Shown here: piece after piece, positions 8,967 through 18,069 of the stretch | How positions within the stretch are numbered: the first letter of the stretch is position 1 | How the letters are laid out: each line of letters opens with the position of its first letter | Source of the DNA: Polynucleobacter sp. MWH-Aus1W21 | Lineage (GTDB): Bacteria; Pseudomonadota; Gammaproteobacteria; Burkholderiales; Burkholderiaceae | Reading direction: 5' to 3' | Length of the DNA stretch: 64,000 bases | Assembly: GCF_018687275.1 (NCBI RefSeq) | Contig: NZ_CP061287.1 | Span: 1,612,001-1,676,000, forward strand | Translations under genes and position numbers: made by a program | The notes under the pieces: model-generated | Databases searched by the model: none | What the model was told of the DNA's origin: nothing | The model's input: only the letters and a program-made list of their open reading frames with translations

Positions 8967-10882
8967 GAAAGCTTACTCTTTAACTTCATTCGATAACGCT
9001 TATCCGACATTGCCAATACTCCGCCCAAAGCCATCAGCAAGCATCCGCCCCAGATCCAATCGACAAAAGGTTTGTAGTAAACACGCACAGCCCATGACTT
9101 GTCGCCCAACTCCTCGCCTAGAGATACATAAATATCGCGGGTAAGCCCAGCATCAATAGCTGCTTCAGTCATTGGCATCGTGGATGAGAAATAGCTTCTC
9201 TTTTCAGGATAAAGACTAGTCTGAGAGCCACCATCTTTTGATAATAAGAATGTACCGCGCATTGCCTGGTAATTTGGACCGCGAGCAGCGTTAACACCCT
9301 GCAATTGAATTTGATAACCACCAACCGTCACCACATCGCCAGCTGACATGCGCACATCTTTTTCTTCTTGGTAGGCACCCACCATCGTGACACCAATGAC
9401 AAACACCGCGATACCAAGATGTGCTACCTGCATACCAATAAAGGAGCGGGTTGGTTTACCTGCCTTTGCTTGGCGAACAATTTGCATACAGCCTGATGCA
9501 ATCACCCAAAAAGCCAACATGAAGCCCATGCCAGCAAGCCAAGTAAATTGCCCCATGATTAACGGTATTGCAACCCCCGCAACCAAAGCAACCGCGCCCG
9601 CAAGCCATAAGCGCTTAATAATGCTGAGTAAGTTACTTTGCTTCCAGCTTGCCCAAGGGCCTATACCCATCAAGACCAATAAAGGAACCATGATAGGAAC
9701 AAAGACGCTATTGAAATAAGGAGGGCCTACAGAAATCTTGCCGAGATGTAAAGCATCTATCAATAAGGGATAGAGCGTGCCTAACAAAACAGATCCAGCA
9801 GAGACAACTAAAAACACATTTCCAAGCAAGATGAATGTTTCTCTAGAGCTCAAATTAAATTTGCCGCCCATCGAACTCTTCGGTGCTCGCCAAGCATACA
9901 GCGCTAAAGATGATCCAACTACTAACGATAAAAAAATCAGAATGAAAATACCGCGTCTTGGATCAGTTGCAAATGCGTGCACTGAGGTCAGAACGCCAGA
10001 TCGAACCAAGAAGGTGCCCAGCAACGATAAGGAAAAAGCAGTGATTGCCAAAAGCACAGTCCAACTCTTGAATCCACCACGCTTTTCAGTAACGGCTAAT
10101 GAATGCAATAAGGCGGTACCGACAAGCCAAGGAATAAATGAAGCATTCTCAACGGGATCCCAGAACCACCAGCCACCCCAACCTAACTCGTAATAAGCCC
10201 ACCAAGAGCCCAGCGCAATGCCAAGAGTCAAGAAAACCCAAGCAGCCGTGGTCCATGGACGCGACCAACGCGCCCATGCTGCATCTAACCTACCCGATAA
10301 CAAAGAAGCAATTGCAAAAGCAAAAGCTACTGAAAATCCAACATAGCCCATATACAACATTGGCGGATGAAATACCAAGCCAGGATCTTGCAATAATGGA
10401 TTTAAAGATCGACCATCTTGAGCTGCCGGCAATAAACGCTCAAAAGGATTTGAGGTTGTTAATACAAATAACAGCAAGCCACTAGTGACCAATCCTAAAA
10501 CACCAATCACCCTAGCCACCATGAAATCATCTAAAGCTTTTGAGAGCTGTGCTACCAAGATAGTCCATGTAGCTAGCAAGAAAATCCACAAGAGCAGCGA
10601 TCCTTCATGACCACCCCATACCGCGCCCAATCTATAGATCACCGGCATTTGCGAATTGGAGTGCTCAGCAACATAGAGCACAGAAAAATCATTGCTGTAA
10701 AAACTCCAAGCCAGTATTCCGAAGGCGATCGCGAGTAATAAGAAAACGGTTTGGGCAGTAGGTCTTGCCAGAACCAGCCAGTCTCGGCGACCAAAGTGTG
10801 CACCCACCAAAGGTAACACTCCTTGAACGAGAGAAATGCACAGCGCAAGAACTAATGCGTAATGCCCAAACTCTGGAATCAT
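8963..10882 (-). CDS. ccmF: Haem lyase CcmF/NrfE family subunit
   Basis: A 639-residue polytopic membrane protein with the WWD haem-handling motif GWGGWWFWDPVENAS near residues 230-245. Periplasmic histidines lie around it, there are about 14-15 hydrophobic helices, and a large periplasmic loop sits near residues 500-605. It forms the haem lyase with CcmH/CcmI and attaches haem from CcmE to apocytochrome c. Length agrees with the family (about 640-660). The start overlaps the ccmE stop. Confidence 0.96.
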   Translation of the reverse strand: MIPEFGHYALVLALCISLVQGVLPLVGAHFGRRDWLVLARPTAQTVFLLLAIAFGILAWSFYSNDFSVLYVAEHSNSQMPVIYRLGAVWGGHEGSLLLWIFLLATWTILVAQLSKALDDFMVARVIGVLGLVTSGLLLFVLTTSNPFERLLPAAQDGRSLNPLLQDPGLVFHPPMLYMGYVGFSVAFAFAIASLLSGRLDAAWARWSRPWTTAAWVFLTLGIALGSWWAYYELGWGGWWFWDPVENASFIPWLVGTALLHSLAVTEKRGGFKSWTVLLAITAFSLSLLGTFLVRSGVLTSVHAFATDPRRGIFILIFLSLVVGSSLALYAWRAPKSSMGGKFNLSSRETFILLGNVFLVVSAGSVLLGTLYPLLIDALHLGKISVGPPYFNSVFVPIMVPLLVLMGIGPWASWKQSNLLSIIKRLWLAGAVALVAGVAIPLIMGQFTWLAGMGFMLAFWVIASGCMQIVRQAKAGKPTRSFIGMQVAHLGIAVFVIGVTMVGAYQEEKDVRMSAGDVVTVGGYQIQLQGVNAARGPNYQAMRGTFLLSKDGGSQTSLYPEKRSYFSSTMPMTEAAIDAGLTRDIYVSLGEELGDKSWAVRVYYKPFVDWIWGGCLLMALGGVLAMSDKRYRMKLKSKLS

Positions 10883-11313
10883 TTAGCGCTTCCGTTTTTT
10901 TGCGCCTGATCTAAAGCATGTTTAGCTTCAGGAGGCATGTAATTCTCGTCATGCTTCGCGAGCACCTCGCTAGCAATAAATTCACCGTTCGCATTCATGC
11001 GACCTTGAATTACTGCGCCTTTACCCTCTTTAAATAAATCAGGAAGAATACCGGTGTAAGCAACTGGGATATCTTTAACAAGATCGGTGATCTCAAAGTG
11101 AACTGTGAGGCCATCGCGCTTTAAGGAGCCATCCTTGACCATGCCGCCAATCCTAAAGGCTTGACCCTGAGGTGCTTTACCAGCTGCAACTTCGCTTGGC
11201 GTGACATACAAAGCTATATTGCTATTGAGTGCATTCAAGATCAACATTGCAGCCACTCCAATCGCCAGGAGTGCAGCAACAATAATCAATGCGCGTTTAT
11301 ATCTAGGCTTCAC
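10879..11313 (-). CDS. ccmE: Cytochrome c maturation protein CcmE (haem chaperone)
   Basis: A 144-residue periplasmic haem chaperone. The N-terminal anchor helix is at residues 8-28, followed by an OB-fold domain with FRIGGMVKDGSLKR. The conserved haem-binding histidine is in LAKHDENYMPPE (about residues 118-129). It carries haem from the CcmABCD complex to CcmF. The gene overlaps ccmD and ccmF by four bases each, in the usual order. Confidence 0.95.
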   Translation of the reverse strand: MKPRYKRALIIVAALLAIGVAAMLILNALNSNIALYVTPSEVAAGKAPQGQAFRIGGMVKDGSLKRDGLTVHFEITDLVKDIPVAYTGILPDLFKEGKGAVIQGRMNANGEFIASEVLAKHDENYMPPEAKHALDQAQKNGSAK

Positions 11314-11498
11314 TTACCAATCTCTTTATCAAACTGCTCTGCTAATTGTTGTTGCTTCAACCTACGCATCGCCGCCCTGAAGCGAGCGCGCACAAATAGA
11401 GGCTCCAATATCAAAACCAGGGCACAAATACCAAAACTGCTCCACACGTAGAGTGCGTAACCGCCCATAGCAAAAAACTCGGAAGGACTATTCCACAT
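11310..11498 (-). CDS. ccmD: Haem exporter protein CcmD
   Basis: A 62-residue single-helix membrane protein. The start MWNSPSEFFAMGGYALYVW is typical of CcmD, with a membrane helix over about residues 14-37 and a basic cytoplasmic tail. It helps release holo-CcmE from the CcmABC complex. Its first base overlaps the last base of ccmC, and its end overlaps ccmE by four bases. Confidence 0.9.
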   Translation of the reverse strand: MWNSPSEFFAMGGYALYVWSSFGICALVLILEPLFVRARFRAAMRRLKQQQLAEQFDKEIGK

Positions 11499-12268
11499 CA
11501 GCTTTTCACCTCAATTGATTGTCTCACCCAATCCGCATGGGCTTCACGCTCCAAAATGATTGCCCTCACTCGCATTAAGGTAACTGCAATGGTGTACATC
11601 CAGAAGCAAAAAGCCATCAACAGCATTCCCCAGAGCATGGTTTGGGCCATAGCTGGCGATTTGGTCAATGAAACGGATGCACCTTGATGTAAGGTATTCC
11701 ACCATTTCACTGAAAAATAAATAATCGGCACGTTTACTACGCCCACCAAAGCCAAGATAGCACTGGCTTTATCAGCGCGACGCGGATCATCAATGGAGGC
11801 TCGCAGAGCAATAAAACCTAAATAGAGGAACAGTAGAATCAGTTCTGATGTGAGACGTGCATCCCATACCCACCATGTACCCCACATTGGCTTGCCCCAA
11901 AACGCGCCAGTCCATAAAGACAGGAATGCCATCCAGGCACCTATTGGTGCAAGCGCCTGCGCCATCATGGCAGACAGGCGAGTGTTAAAAACCAGCCCAA
12001 TCCCAGCCCAGGCAGCCATCACTAAATAGATAAACATCGACATCCATGAGGCTGGCACATGGATAAAGATAATTCGATATCCTTGCCCCTGAACTGCATC
12101 GACAGGAGCAACAAAAAAACTCACCCACAAACCCACAGCACCAAACAGGAATGTTAAAACCCAGAAAAATGGTATGAGCTTTCCCGCCACCGGATAAAAG
12201 GTGCTGGGGCTTGATAACTTAAACCAGTTAATTAAGCGGTGGCTAGAAAAATGATTTATCTGACTCAT
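11498..12268 (-). CDS. ccmC: Haem ABC transporter permease / haem handling protein CcmC
   Basis: A six-helix membrane protein with the WWD motif WGTWWVWDARLTSEL, which binds haem for loading onto CcmE. I place the start at the ATG at 12268 (256 residues) rather than an in-frame upstream codon at 12304. At 12268 the ATG forms an ATGA overlap with the ccmB stop, as at other junctions of this operon, and the length fits the family. The protein sits in the inner membrane and acts with CcmA, CcmB and CcmD. Confidence 0.95.
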   Translation of the reverse strand: MSQINHFSSHRLINWFKLSSPSTFYPVAGKLIPFFWVLTFLFGAVGLWVSFFVAPVDAVQGQGYRIIFIHVPASWMSMFIYLVMAAWAGIGLVFNTRLSAMMAQALAPIGAWMAFLSLWTGAFWGKPMWGTWWVWDARLTSELILLFLYLGFIALRASIDDPRRADKASAILALVGVVNVPIIYFSVKWWNTLHQGASVSLTKSPAMAQTMLWGMLLMAFCFWMYTIAVTLMRVRAIILEREAHADWVRQSIEVKS

Positions 12269-12930
12269 TCGATTGCAATCTTTACAGCAGCAGTGCTTAC
12301 CCAAGGGACAAATGCTAATGCCAAAATTAATAATGCGCCCAGCAATGAAAAATGGCCTGATGTATCTAAGCCAACGCTATGGGCATATACAGCACCAGCG
12401 CCAAAAATAAGCACCGGAATAAATAAAGGCAAAATCAACAAACTTAATAACACACTGCCACCCCTCACGCCCAAGGTTAATGCAGCACCTATTGAGCCTA
12501 GCAAGGATAGCACTGGAGTGCCCAATAACAGAGTGCCCATCAGAACATATAAAGAGCTAGCATCCAAGTCAAACTGAATGCCAATGATCGGGGCCAATAT
12601 TACTAGCGGTAGACCACAAACAATCCAGTGGGCAATAATTTTTCCAGTCACGAGCAACGCCAAGGGTTGAGGCGACAAAACTAGCTGCTCCAGCGAACCG
12701 TCTTGATAATCGGCTGCAAACATTCGATGCAAGCCCAGCAAGGTAGACAACAAGGCTGCTACCCATAGAACACCCGGCGCAATTTTGCGCAACAAGGCAG
12801 CATCAGCACCTATCCCCAAAGGAAATAAGCTAGTCACAACGACAAAAAAGAATAGGGCTGTCAGCACCTCACTCTTGCGGCGCATAACCAACAACAAATC
12901 GCGGTGAATGATTGCCAGTAAAGCCTTCAT
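12265..12930 (-). CDS. ccmB: Haem exporter protein CcmB
   Basis: A 221-residue integral membrane protein with six hydrophobic helices. The N-terminus resembles CcmB (ALLAIIHRDLLLVMRRKSEVLTAL), and a cytoplasmic segment FAADYQDGSLEQLVLSP is typical of the family. It is the ABC-2-type permease subunit paired with CcmA, used to drive release of holo-CcmE. Four-base overlaps link it to ccmA and ccmC. Confidence 0.95.
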   Translation of the reverse strand: MKALLAIIHRDLLLVMRRKSEVLTALFFFVVVTSLFPLGIGADAALLRKIAPGVLWVAALLSTLLGLHRMFAADYQDGSLEQLVLSPQPLALLVTGKIIAHWIVCGLPLVILAPIIGIQFDLDASSLYVLMGTLLLGTPVLSLLGSIGAALTLGVRGGSVLLSLLILPLFIPVLIFGAGAVYAHSVGLDTSGHFSLLGALLILALAFVPWVSTAAVKIAIE

Positions 12931-13574
12931 AGATCCAGCGCCCTGACATGAGGAAGCGTTACCTCTTGATGACTAGTCAATACCACCAAGCCGCCAAATT
13001 TCACATGCTCAGCAATAAGGCCTTGCAAAGCTTGCACCGCATGTATATCTAAAGCATTGAATGGTTCATCCAAAATCCACAGCTTTGCTTGACGCGTTAA
13101 CATACGAGCCATCAAGACGCGTCGCTTTTGACCAGCCGACAAGCAACTAACTGGCAAATGTTCGCGCCCGCGCAAACCAAAACGCCAGAGAGCAGACAAA
13201 ACTTTCTCATCCGGCAAATGAATATCATCTAGAGCAGCATAGAGCTGTAGATTTTCTAGCGCAGTGAGATCCTCCTTTAAAGCATCACGATGCCCTAGAA
13301 ATAAAAGCTCACGATGATAGTCGATAGCATCTTTGTTAATTGACAGGCCACCCCATAAAATCTCGCCAGCCTCTGGCTTAGATAAACCCGTCAGCAGTCT
13401 TAGCAAGCTGGTTTTTCCAACGCCATTCTCACCACGAACGTGCAGACACTCTCCGCTAGAGACTTTTAAATTGAGGCCTTCAAATAATTTTCTTTCACCA
13501 CGCACACAAGCAAGAGCTCGCGCTTCAAGCGTCAACGTAGAGTTGCTGGAGGTGGAAGATATATTGACTGTCAT
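12927..13574 (-). CDS. ccmA: Cytochrome c biogenesis haem exporter ATP-binding protein CcmA
   Basis: An ABC ATPase of 215 residues from the ATG at 13574. An in-frame TTG nine bases upstream is possible, but neither start has a clear Shine-Dalgarno. Walker A is GENGVGKTSLL, the signature is LSAGQKRRV and Walker B is LWILDEPFNALD. It energises the CcmABCD complex. It is the first gene of the nine-gene ccm operon; the 140-base region upstream, before the wrbA-like terminator, should hold the promoter. Confidence 0.95.
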   Translation of the reverse strand: MTVNISSTSSNSTLTLEARALACVRGERKLFEGLNLKVSSGECLHVRGENGVGKTSLLRLLTGLSKPEAGEILWGGLSINKDAIDYHRELLFLGHRDALKEDLTALENLQLYAALDDIHLPDEKVLSALWRFGLRGREHLPVSCLSAGQKRRVLMARMLTRQAKLWILDEPFNALDIHAVQALQGLIAEHVKFGGLVVLTSHQEVTLPHVRALDL

Positions 13575-13716
13575 GTAGGGCAATGGCTTGATTCAAACCA
13601 CCCCAAGTATTGTCTGAGAACCTATTAGCTCTGACAAACCAGAAAAAGTGGAATTAAGGGAATAATCCCTTTCAATTCAATTACTTATGAAATTATAAAC
13701 TGAGTCTCGGGAGAAT

Positions 13717-13742
13717 AAAAAAACCACCCGAAGGTGGTTTTT
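13717..13742 (-). terminator. Rho-independent terminator of the WrbA-like gene
   Basis: On the minus strand this is a stem CCACC-TTCG-GGTGG extended by A-T pairs and followed by a run of seven T. It lies 34 bases after the stop of the flavoprotein gene. The UUCG tetraloop makes it a strong hairpin. The same stem-loop core recurs at 27479-27504 and 36510-36535. Confidence 0.85.
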
Positions 13743-13775
13743 CCTATTAAATCAATTACTTAGCTCTAACTTCAA

Positions 13776-14327
13776 TCACTTCAGACGCTTAGTAATTTCT
13801 GCAATACGCTGCCCATAGAGTCTTGCAGTCTCCAAGTCACCCGCATTTACCTCATCTGCACTTGCGTCTGACGGGGTCTGCATCATAGCTCCCGCTGATG
13901 AACCTACATAGTTAATGTCATCGCGTTTAGCAGCTTTAGAGTTGGAGGGCATTAACCCAGTCCCTACCCACAAACCTGAGTGTTGCATGGCCAAAGTAAA
14001 GAAATAATGCAAAGTGGAATGCTTGTCGCCATTCATCGTAGCCGAATTAGTAAAGCCACCAAATACTTTATCTTTCCATTGCTGTGAAAACCATTGTTTA
14101 GAGCTCGCATCAGCAAACTTTTTAAATTGCCAGCTTACCGTTCCCATATAGGTTGGTGAACCAAAAACAATTGCCTCAGCCTCATTCAACGTTGCCCACT
14201 GCGCATCCGTCAAGTTACCTTCAGCGTCGATTGCTACCAACGTAGCATTTGCGCCTTTTGCAACTGCCTCCGCCTGCTTTACCGTATGCCCATAACCACT
14301 ATGAAATACCACTGCAATTTTTGTCAT
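13776..14327 (-). CDS. Flavodoxin family protein, WrbA-like NAD(P)H:quinone oxidoreductase
   Basis: A 183-residue flavodoxin-fold protein. The FMN phosphate loop is in VVFHSGYGHTVKQAEAVA (residues 6-23). FGSPTYMGTVSWQFKKF at about residues 55-71 and GGFTNSATMNGDKHSTL near residues 90-106 are typical of WrbA and its relatives. It is likely a cytoplasmic two-electron quinone reductase that limits oxidative stress. It is shorter than E. coli WrbA (198) and the match is family-level, so no symbol is given. It is followed by a strong terminator. Confidence 0.82.
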   Translation of the reverse strand: MTKIAVVFHSGYGHTVKQAEAVAKGANATLVAIDAEGNLTDAQWATLNEAEAIVFGSPTYMGTVSWQFKKFADASSKQWFSQQWKDKVFGGFTNSATMNGDKHSTLHYFFTLAMQHSGLWVGTGLMPSNSKAAKRDDINYVGSSAGAMMQTPSDASADEVNAGDLETARLYGQRIAEITKRLK

Positions 14328-14387
14328 ATCAATATCCTTTTAATAATTTAATTTTTTGTTAATCAGCTTTATCACTCAATTATATTT

Positions 14388-14798
14388 TTATTTCCAGAAA
14401 AGAGTAATTTTTTGCGATGATTCAGCTTTGATAGATATCGATCTCTTTTGCATCACGCCTTCATACATTGCCTCAATCAAATAGCCCCCAGGAGCAAGGT
14501 TGACTAGCATGTAAGGCCCATCTGCTTGGGCATTAAAAATCGTCTGCTTTGATGAATTCAAGATTTTGATAGCGGCACCAAATATCCAGACGCCCCTGCC
14601 CTTCTCAAGCTGGGACATTTCCAGTAATACAGGCCACTGCTTAGCCTCGGCAAGAATGGCTACTGCCTCACCCTCGCCCACACCACCGGTGATATATGAG
14701 ACTCCTTGTGAATACTGCGTCTCAGGAATTTGCGCCAGAGATAAGGAGCTCATTAAAACCAAATGGGCGGATAGGATTATTTTTAAAAGTGTTTTCAT
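14388..14798 (-). CDS. Exported protein of unknown function, carboxypeptidase-regulatory-like
   Basis: A 136-residue protein with a signal peptide (about residues 1-22, ending SLSLAQ). The C-terminal half, ADGPYMLVNLAPGGYLIEAMYEGV..., resembles the beta-sandwich 'carboxypeptidase regulatory-like' pattern in which PGxYxxxA precedes a strand. It is probably periplasmic. No catalytic residues can be assigned. It lies 60 bases upstream of the WrbA-like gene on the same strand. Confidence 0.6.
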   Translation of the reverse strand: MKTLLKIILSAHLVLMSSLSLAQIPETQYSQGVSYITGGVGEGEAVAILAEAKQWPVLLEMSQLEKGRGVWIFGAAIKILNSSKQTIFNAQADGPYMLVNLAPGGYLIEAMYEGVMQKRSISIKAESSQKITLFWK

Positions 14799-14826
14799 AC
14801 TTCTATCCTACGCCTGATTGAGTCAT

Positions 14827-14853
14827 AAAAAAGCCCCGATAGGCGGGGCTTTT
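14827..14853 (-). terminator. Rho-independent terminator of the quinone reductase gene
   Basis: On the minus strand, AAGCCCCG and CGGGGCTT pair around a five-base loop and are followed by six T. It begins about 20 bases after the stop of the zinc-type quinone reductase gene. Confidence 0.85.
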
Positions 14854-14873
14854 GTACGTTAGGGCACTTAAGT

Positions 14874-15854
14874 CTATGGCGTCATCACAATTGCGCCAGA
14901 AACTTTTCTACCTTCAGCAGTGCGATGCGCATCTGCTGCTTGCTCCAAAGAAAACTTAGCGCCAATTTGTACTTTGACCTGCCCTTTAGCAATTGCATCA
15001 AATACTGCCTTAGCATTTTCTTTTAATAAGGCCGCAGTTGCGTTGTGCGGAAACACAGAAGGTCTGGTCAAAAAGAGGCAGCCTTTCTTGTTTAAGATTT
15101 CTGGCTGAATCTCTGGAGCAGGTCCAGATGCAGCGCCAAATAGAGCAACAGTGCCAAACGGAGCGGCACAATCCAATGATCCCAAGAAAGTAGTCTTTGC
15201 TACAGAGTCATAAACCACATTGGCTTTTTTGCCACCAGTCGCCTTAATGACTTCCTCAACCCAATTAGGCTGAGAGTAGTCAACAACAGCATCACAACCC
15301 GCCTCTTTAGCGGCAGCAAACTTTGCAGGAGAGCCAACAGTCCCAACAACAAAGGCACCTAAGGCTTTCGCCCAGCCCGCCAAAATCTGACCAACACCAC
15401 CTGCAGCTGCGTGCACAAGCACGACATCGCCAGCTTTTACTTTATATGTTTTCTGGACAAGGTATTGCGCAGTCATCGCCTTGAAGAAAACGGCTGCAGC
15501 TACTTCATCAGAAATACCATTTGGTATTGACACTAACTTATCAGCCGCAACATTACGTGCACTTGCGTATGCACCGATACCAGCATTCATATAAACCACG
15601 TGATCACCAACCTTAAAGTCAGTGACACCATCGCCCAAAGCCTCAACAACGCCCGCAGCTTCATGACCCAGACCAGTCGGCATCTCTAGGGGGTAAACGC
15701 CAGAGCGCTGATAAACGTCAATGAAATTAAAACCAATCGCGGTTTGACGTATTTGCACTTCACCCTTTGCTGGTGGTGGCAGTTCTTTGTCTATTACTTT
15801 GATTACGTCTACGCTACCTAATTCAGCCAGACTAACAACTCGAGCTTTTGTCAC
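14874..15854 (-). CDS. NADPH:quinone reductase (medium-chain dehydrogenase family)
   Basis: A 326-residue medium-chain reductase of the QOR type. GFNFIDVYQRSGVYPLEMP is at about residues 38-56, GHEAAGVVEALG follows, and the NADPH-binding HAAAGGVGQILAGWAKALGA lies near residues 148-167. It lacks the structural zinc cysteine cluster of alcohol dehydrogenases, as expected for quinone reductases. It probably reduces quinones one electron at a time in the cytoplasm. Length matches QorA (327). A strong terminator follows. Confidence 0.9.
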   Translation of the reverse strand: MTKARVVSLAELGSVDVIKVIDKELPPPAKGEVQIRQTAIGFNFIDVYQRSGVYPLEMPTGLGHEAAGVVEALGDGVTDFKVGDHVVYMNAGIGAYASARNVAADKLVSIPNGISDEVAAAVFFKAMTAQYLVQKTYKVKAGDVVLVHAAAGGVGQILAGWAKALGAFVVGTVGSPAKFAAAKEAGCDAVVDYSQPNWVEEVIKATGGKKANVVYDSVAKTTFLGSLDCAAPFGTVALFGAASGPAPEIQPEILNKKGCLFLTRPSVFPHNATAALLKENAKAVFDAIAKGQVKVQIGAKFSLEQAADAHRTAEGRKVSGAIVMTP

Positions 15855-15888
15855 GTGTCACCTTATTGTTTTTATAGAGAGAAAATAA

Positions 15889-16323
15889 TCATACAGTAAG
15901 GGCATCTTCTTCAATTACCGCCCAGGTACTGTCACCCAACTTCTTCACCGCCATCGAATAGTTCCAGCCGTCTGGAATGCCGCAACTCCATTCTCTTGGA
16001 CCGTTCTGAATTAAGACATTGACGCTATTTCTGCTGTCGTAATAGAGGTGGTAAATTTTTCCGTGGATTGGATTAAAGCTAAATTTGGCGCCGTGCACCA
16101 TCTCAGTTGCATCAAGCCTTGCTTGTAAGGCTTTAGCTTGCTTCATTAAGACTTCAGCTTGCTCCATGATGCGGTCGTATTCCAACTTGGCATTCTGGCG
16201 CGCTACGTTAACAGCCTTGTCTTTTTCTTCAGTGACCTTGATAGGCGCAAATACAGGGGCACCCACTTCCATTGGATATTCAATCCCTGCATGACGCGCT
16301 GGGTCGGTATCTTCGATTCTCAT
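15889..16323 (-). CDS. DUF2452 family protein
   Basis: A 144-residue soluble protein. The middle is a helical, charged segment (about residues 45-75), and the C-terminal half, KFSFNPIHGKIYHLYYDSR... with WSCGIPDGWNY, is the signature of DUF2452. The function of this family is unknown. It is 34 bases upstream of the quinone reductase on the same strand and could share its transcript. Confidence 0.75.
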   Translation of the reverse strand: MRIEDTDPARHAGIEYPMEVGAPVFAPIKVTEEKDKAVNVARQNAKLEYDRIMEQAEVLMKQAKALQARLDATEMVHGAKFSFNPIHGKIYHLYYDSRNSVNVLIQNGPREWSCGIPDGWNYSMAVKKLGDSTWAVIEEDALTV

Positions 16324-16362
16324 GAAATGCCCTGTATCTACTAAATAAATAAAAACTATGCG

Positions 16363-16896
16363 TTACTTAATCAAGCCACAAGCAATACGTGGACCAGAAT
16401 TGCCAGCAGGCTGGGACTTGTAATCATCCGGATCTCTGTGAACAACTACTGAACGACCCACAATTCCAGTTGGGCCTGTGTTTACAGCAAAGCCATGTAA
16501 CTTGGCGCTATACGTTGCATTACCGTTTGCATCGGATTTGATGTTGGGCATATCTCCCGCATGATTCATGCCGCTATTTGGCATGCCGTGGGATTTTGCT
16601 TCAGGATTAAAGTGGCCGCCTGCGCTAGTTGCATCAGGAGCGGAACAATCTCCTTTTTCATGAACATGAAATCCCTGCTCTGCGTTAGGCTTCAATCCAG
16701 AAAACTTACCATTAATGAGAACATCATTGCCTTGCCAAACAAATGTAACTTCACCTTTGGCTTGAGACCCCGATCTTGAATCTAAACTAGAACTTGCTTT
16801 TTGACCGGTACCTTGCTCCATCGATTGGCAGGCCGCCAAAGAAAAAATTCCTGCAGCAGAAAGAATAATCGAAACTTGCTTTAATGTAGTTCTCAT
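16363..16896 (-). CDS. sodC: Superoxide dismutase [Cu-Zn], lipoprotein
   Basis: A periplasmic CuZn superoxide dismutase of 177 residues. The ATG at 16896 is chosen because AAAGGAG lies seven bases before it. The N-terminus is a lipoprotein signal with lipobox SLAAC. All metal ligands can be found: GFHVHEKGDCS, GGHFNPE, HGMPNSGMNHAGDMPN and VVHRDPDDY. The active-site arginine and the disulfide cysteine are in GPRIACGLI. It destroys superoxide outside the cytoplasm. The gene is followed on the same strand by DUF2452. Confidence 0.93.
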   Translation of the reverse strand: MRTTLKQVSIILSAAGIFSLAACQSMEQGTGQKASSSLDSRSGSQAKGEVTFVWQGNDVLINGKFSGLKPNAEQGFHVHEKGDCSAPDATSAGGHFNPEAKSHGMPNSGMNHAGDMPNIKSDANGNATYSAKLHGFAVNTGPTGIVGRSVVVHRDPDDYKSQPAGNSGPRIACGLIK

Positions 16897-16966
16897 CTGG
16901 ATCTCCTTTATTGGAGCTCTCACAGGAGCCCTTGAAGAAAGTGTGACACAAATCCCGTGCTTTTGC

Positions 16967-17515
16967 TTAGCGCTTGTAGAAGCTCAAGGTTACTTCGCCG
17001 AGCTCAATGCCAAACTTACTCATTTTGGCCTTATTGAGCATTACTTTAGGTGTAACTAGATACATCCAATCATTAAATTGAACGTTGTAAATAGTGCCGT
17101 CGACGGGCAAGGCAAGGGTGTAGGTCCAATTTAGGGCATTGCCGGCCAATTGACCCTGCGCATCCCCAACCACGTCATCCGCTCTACCAATGTAATTTCC
17201 CGGGGACTGCTCTGCAAGGGTCCAAATACGCTTTTGCTTGGTGCCATCAGAATATTCAAAGCTTTCGTCCAGAGTGCCTACTTTTTTTCCATCAACCATG
17301 GTCCAGTTTGCTTTGATTAATACCGTAAAACGTTTCTTTACTTCACCACTGCGGTCAGTAAAGATGCCATAGGCATCTATCGTTCCGGAAAAATATTCAC
17401 TCAAATCGAGGACAGGTTTTTCATTGGCGTATTGAGAAACTTGTGGCGTTGAGCATGACACTAAACATAAGCCAAAGAATGCTAATGTGAAGATTCGGGA
17501 AAAAAGCTTTTTCAT
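16967..17515 (-). CDS. DUF3833 family lipoprotein
   Basis: A 182-residue protein with a lipoprotein signal (lipobox LVSCS near residue 21). The body (LSEYFSGTIDAYGIFTDRSGEVKKRF, WTYTLALPVDGTIYNVQFNDWMYL) fits DUF3833, a beta-rich family of unknown function. It starts four bases after the chalcone-isomerase-like gene, and the set CHI-like, DUF3833, DCC is commonly found together in proteobacteria. It is probably anchored in the periplasm. Confidence 0.8.
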   Translation of the reverse strand: MKKLFSRIFTLAFFGLCLVSCSTPQVSQYANEKPVLDLSEYFSGTIDAYGIFTDRSGEVKKRFTVLIKANWTMVDGKKVGTLDESFEYSDGTKQKRIWTLAEQSPGNYIGRADDVVGDAQGQLAGNALNWTYTLALPVDGTIYNVQFNDWMYLVTPKVMLNKAKMSKFGIELGEVTLSFYKR

Positions 17516-17518
17516 GAA

Positions 17519-18067
17519 TTAACAAGCCTCACTAAAAATGGGTGGGGGACAGGATTGTCCAAGTAACTCAGTACGCAACTTAGGAGCACTTGTTTTTGGG
17601 TCAAGCCAAATTCCAAAAAAAGCTTTTGAAAATTCGGCACCCGGCACTTGAGCGATCTGCTTGCCGTCGTGATAAAAAGTAGTCCCTTGCTTGGGGGAAT
17701 ACATTGCTGTCAAGGTTTGTCCAGATTCTACATTCGGCAAGAAAGTAGTTAACTCTTTCCCCCAAAGCACTGCCTGAGCCTCCGGCACCCCAATGCGCTT
17801 CATCTCTTCAGCGCTGCGATTAGCAATAGATGCTCCTGAAAAAGATTTTTGGTAGCGTAAATTCAATGCGAAATCAGGAGAAGAAAGTGAGCCAACCCGA
17901 TAAAACGCAGCATCATACACATGGAGACCAAACCAAGTTAGTCGACCACTACCCTGCAATTTTGCAGAACCGATATTTGGAGGTAATTCAATTGGATCAC
18001 GAGCAAATCCATTCGATAAGAACACGGTCAACAAAGTCAGCACTAGAAATAATTGCATCTTCTTCAT
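17519..18067 (-). CDS. Chalcone isomerase-like family protein, exported
   Basis: A 182-residue protein with a signal peptide (residues 1-22). It has the bacterial chalcone-isomerase-like pattern: GSGRLTWFGLHVYDAAFYR, then FALNLRYQKSFSGASIANRSAEEM, then FFGIWLDPKTSAPKLRTELL. Bacterial members are not known to be flavonoid enzymes; a ligand-binding role in the periplasm is more likely. It lies between a DCC protein and a DUF3833 lipoprotein with gaps of only 2-3 bases, so the three form an operon. Confidence 0.8.
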   Translation of the reverse strand: MKKMQLFLVLTLLTVFLSNGFARDPIELPPNIGSAKLQGSGRLTWFGLHVYDAAFYRVGSLSSPDFALNLRYQKSFSGASIANRSAEEMKRIGVPEAQAVLWGKELTTFLPNVESGQTLTAMYSPKQGTTFYHDGKQIAQVPGAEFSKAFFGIWLDPKTSAPKLRTELLGQSCPPPIFSEAC

Positions 18068-18069
18068 AA

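Noticed and set aside
9387..10485. Several plus-strand frames of 110-138 residues inside ccmF
   Set aside because: They are antisense images of the ccmF gene, which has unmistakable motifs and tight coupling to its neighbours.
13656..13671. Hairpin AAGGGA-ATAA-TCCCTT upstream of ccmA
   Set aside because: Short stem in an AT-rich region without a T-run in the needed orientation; not strong enough to call a terminator or attenuator.
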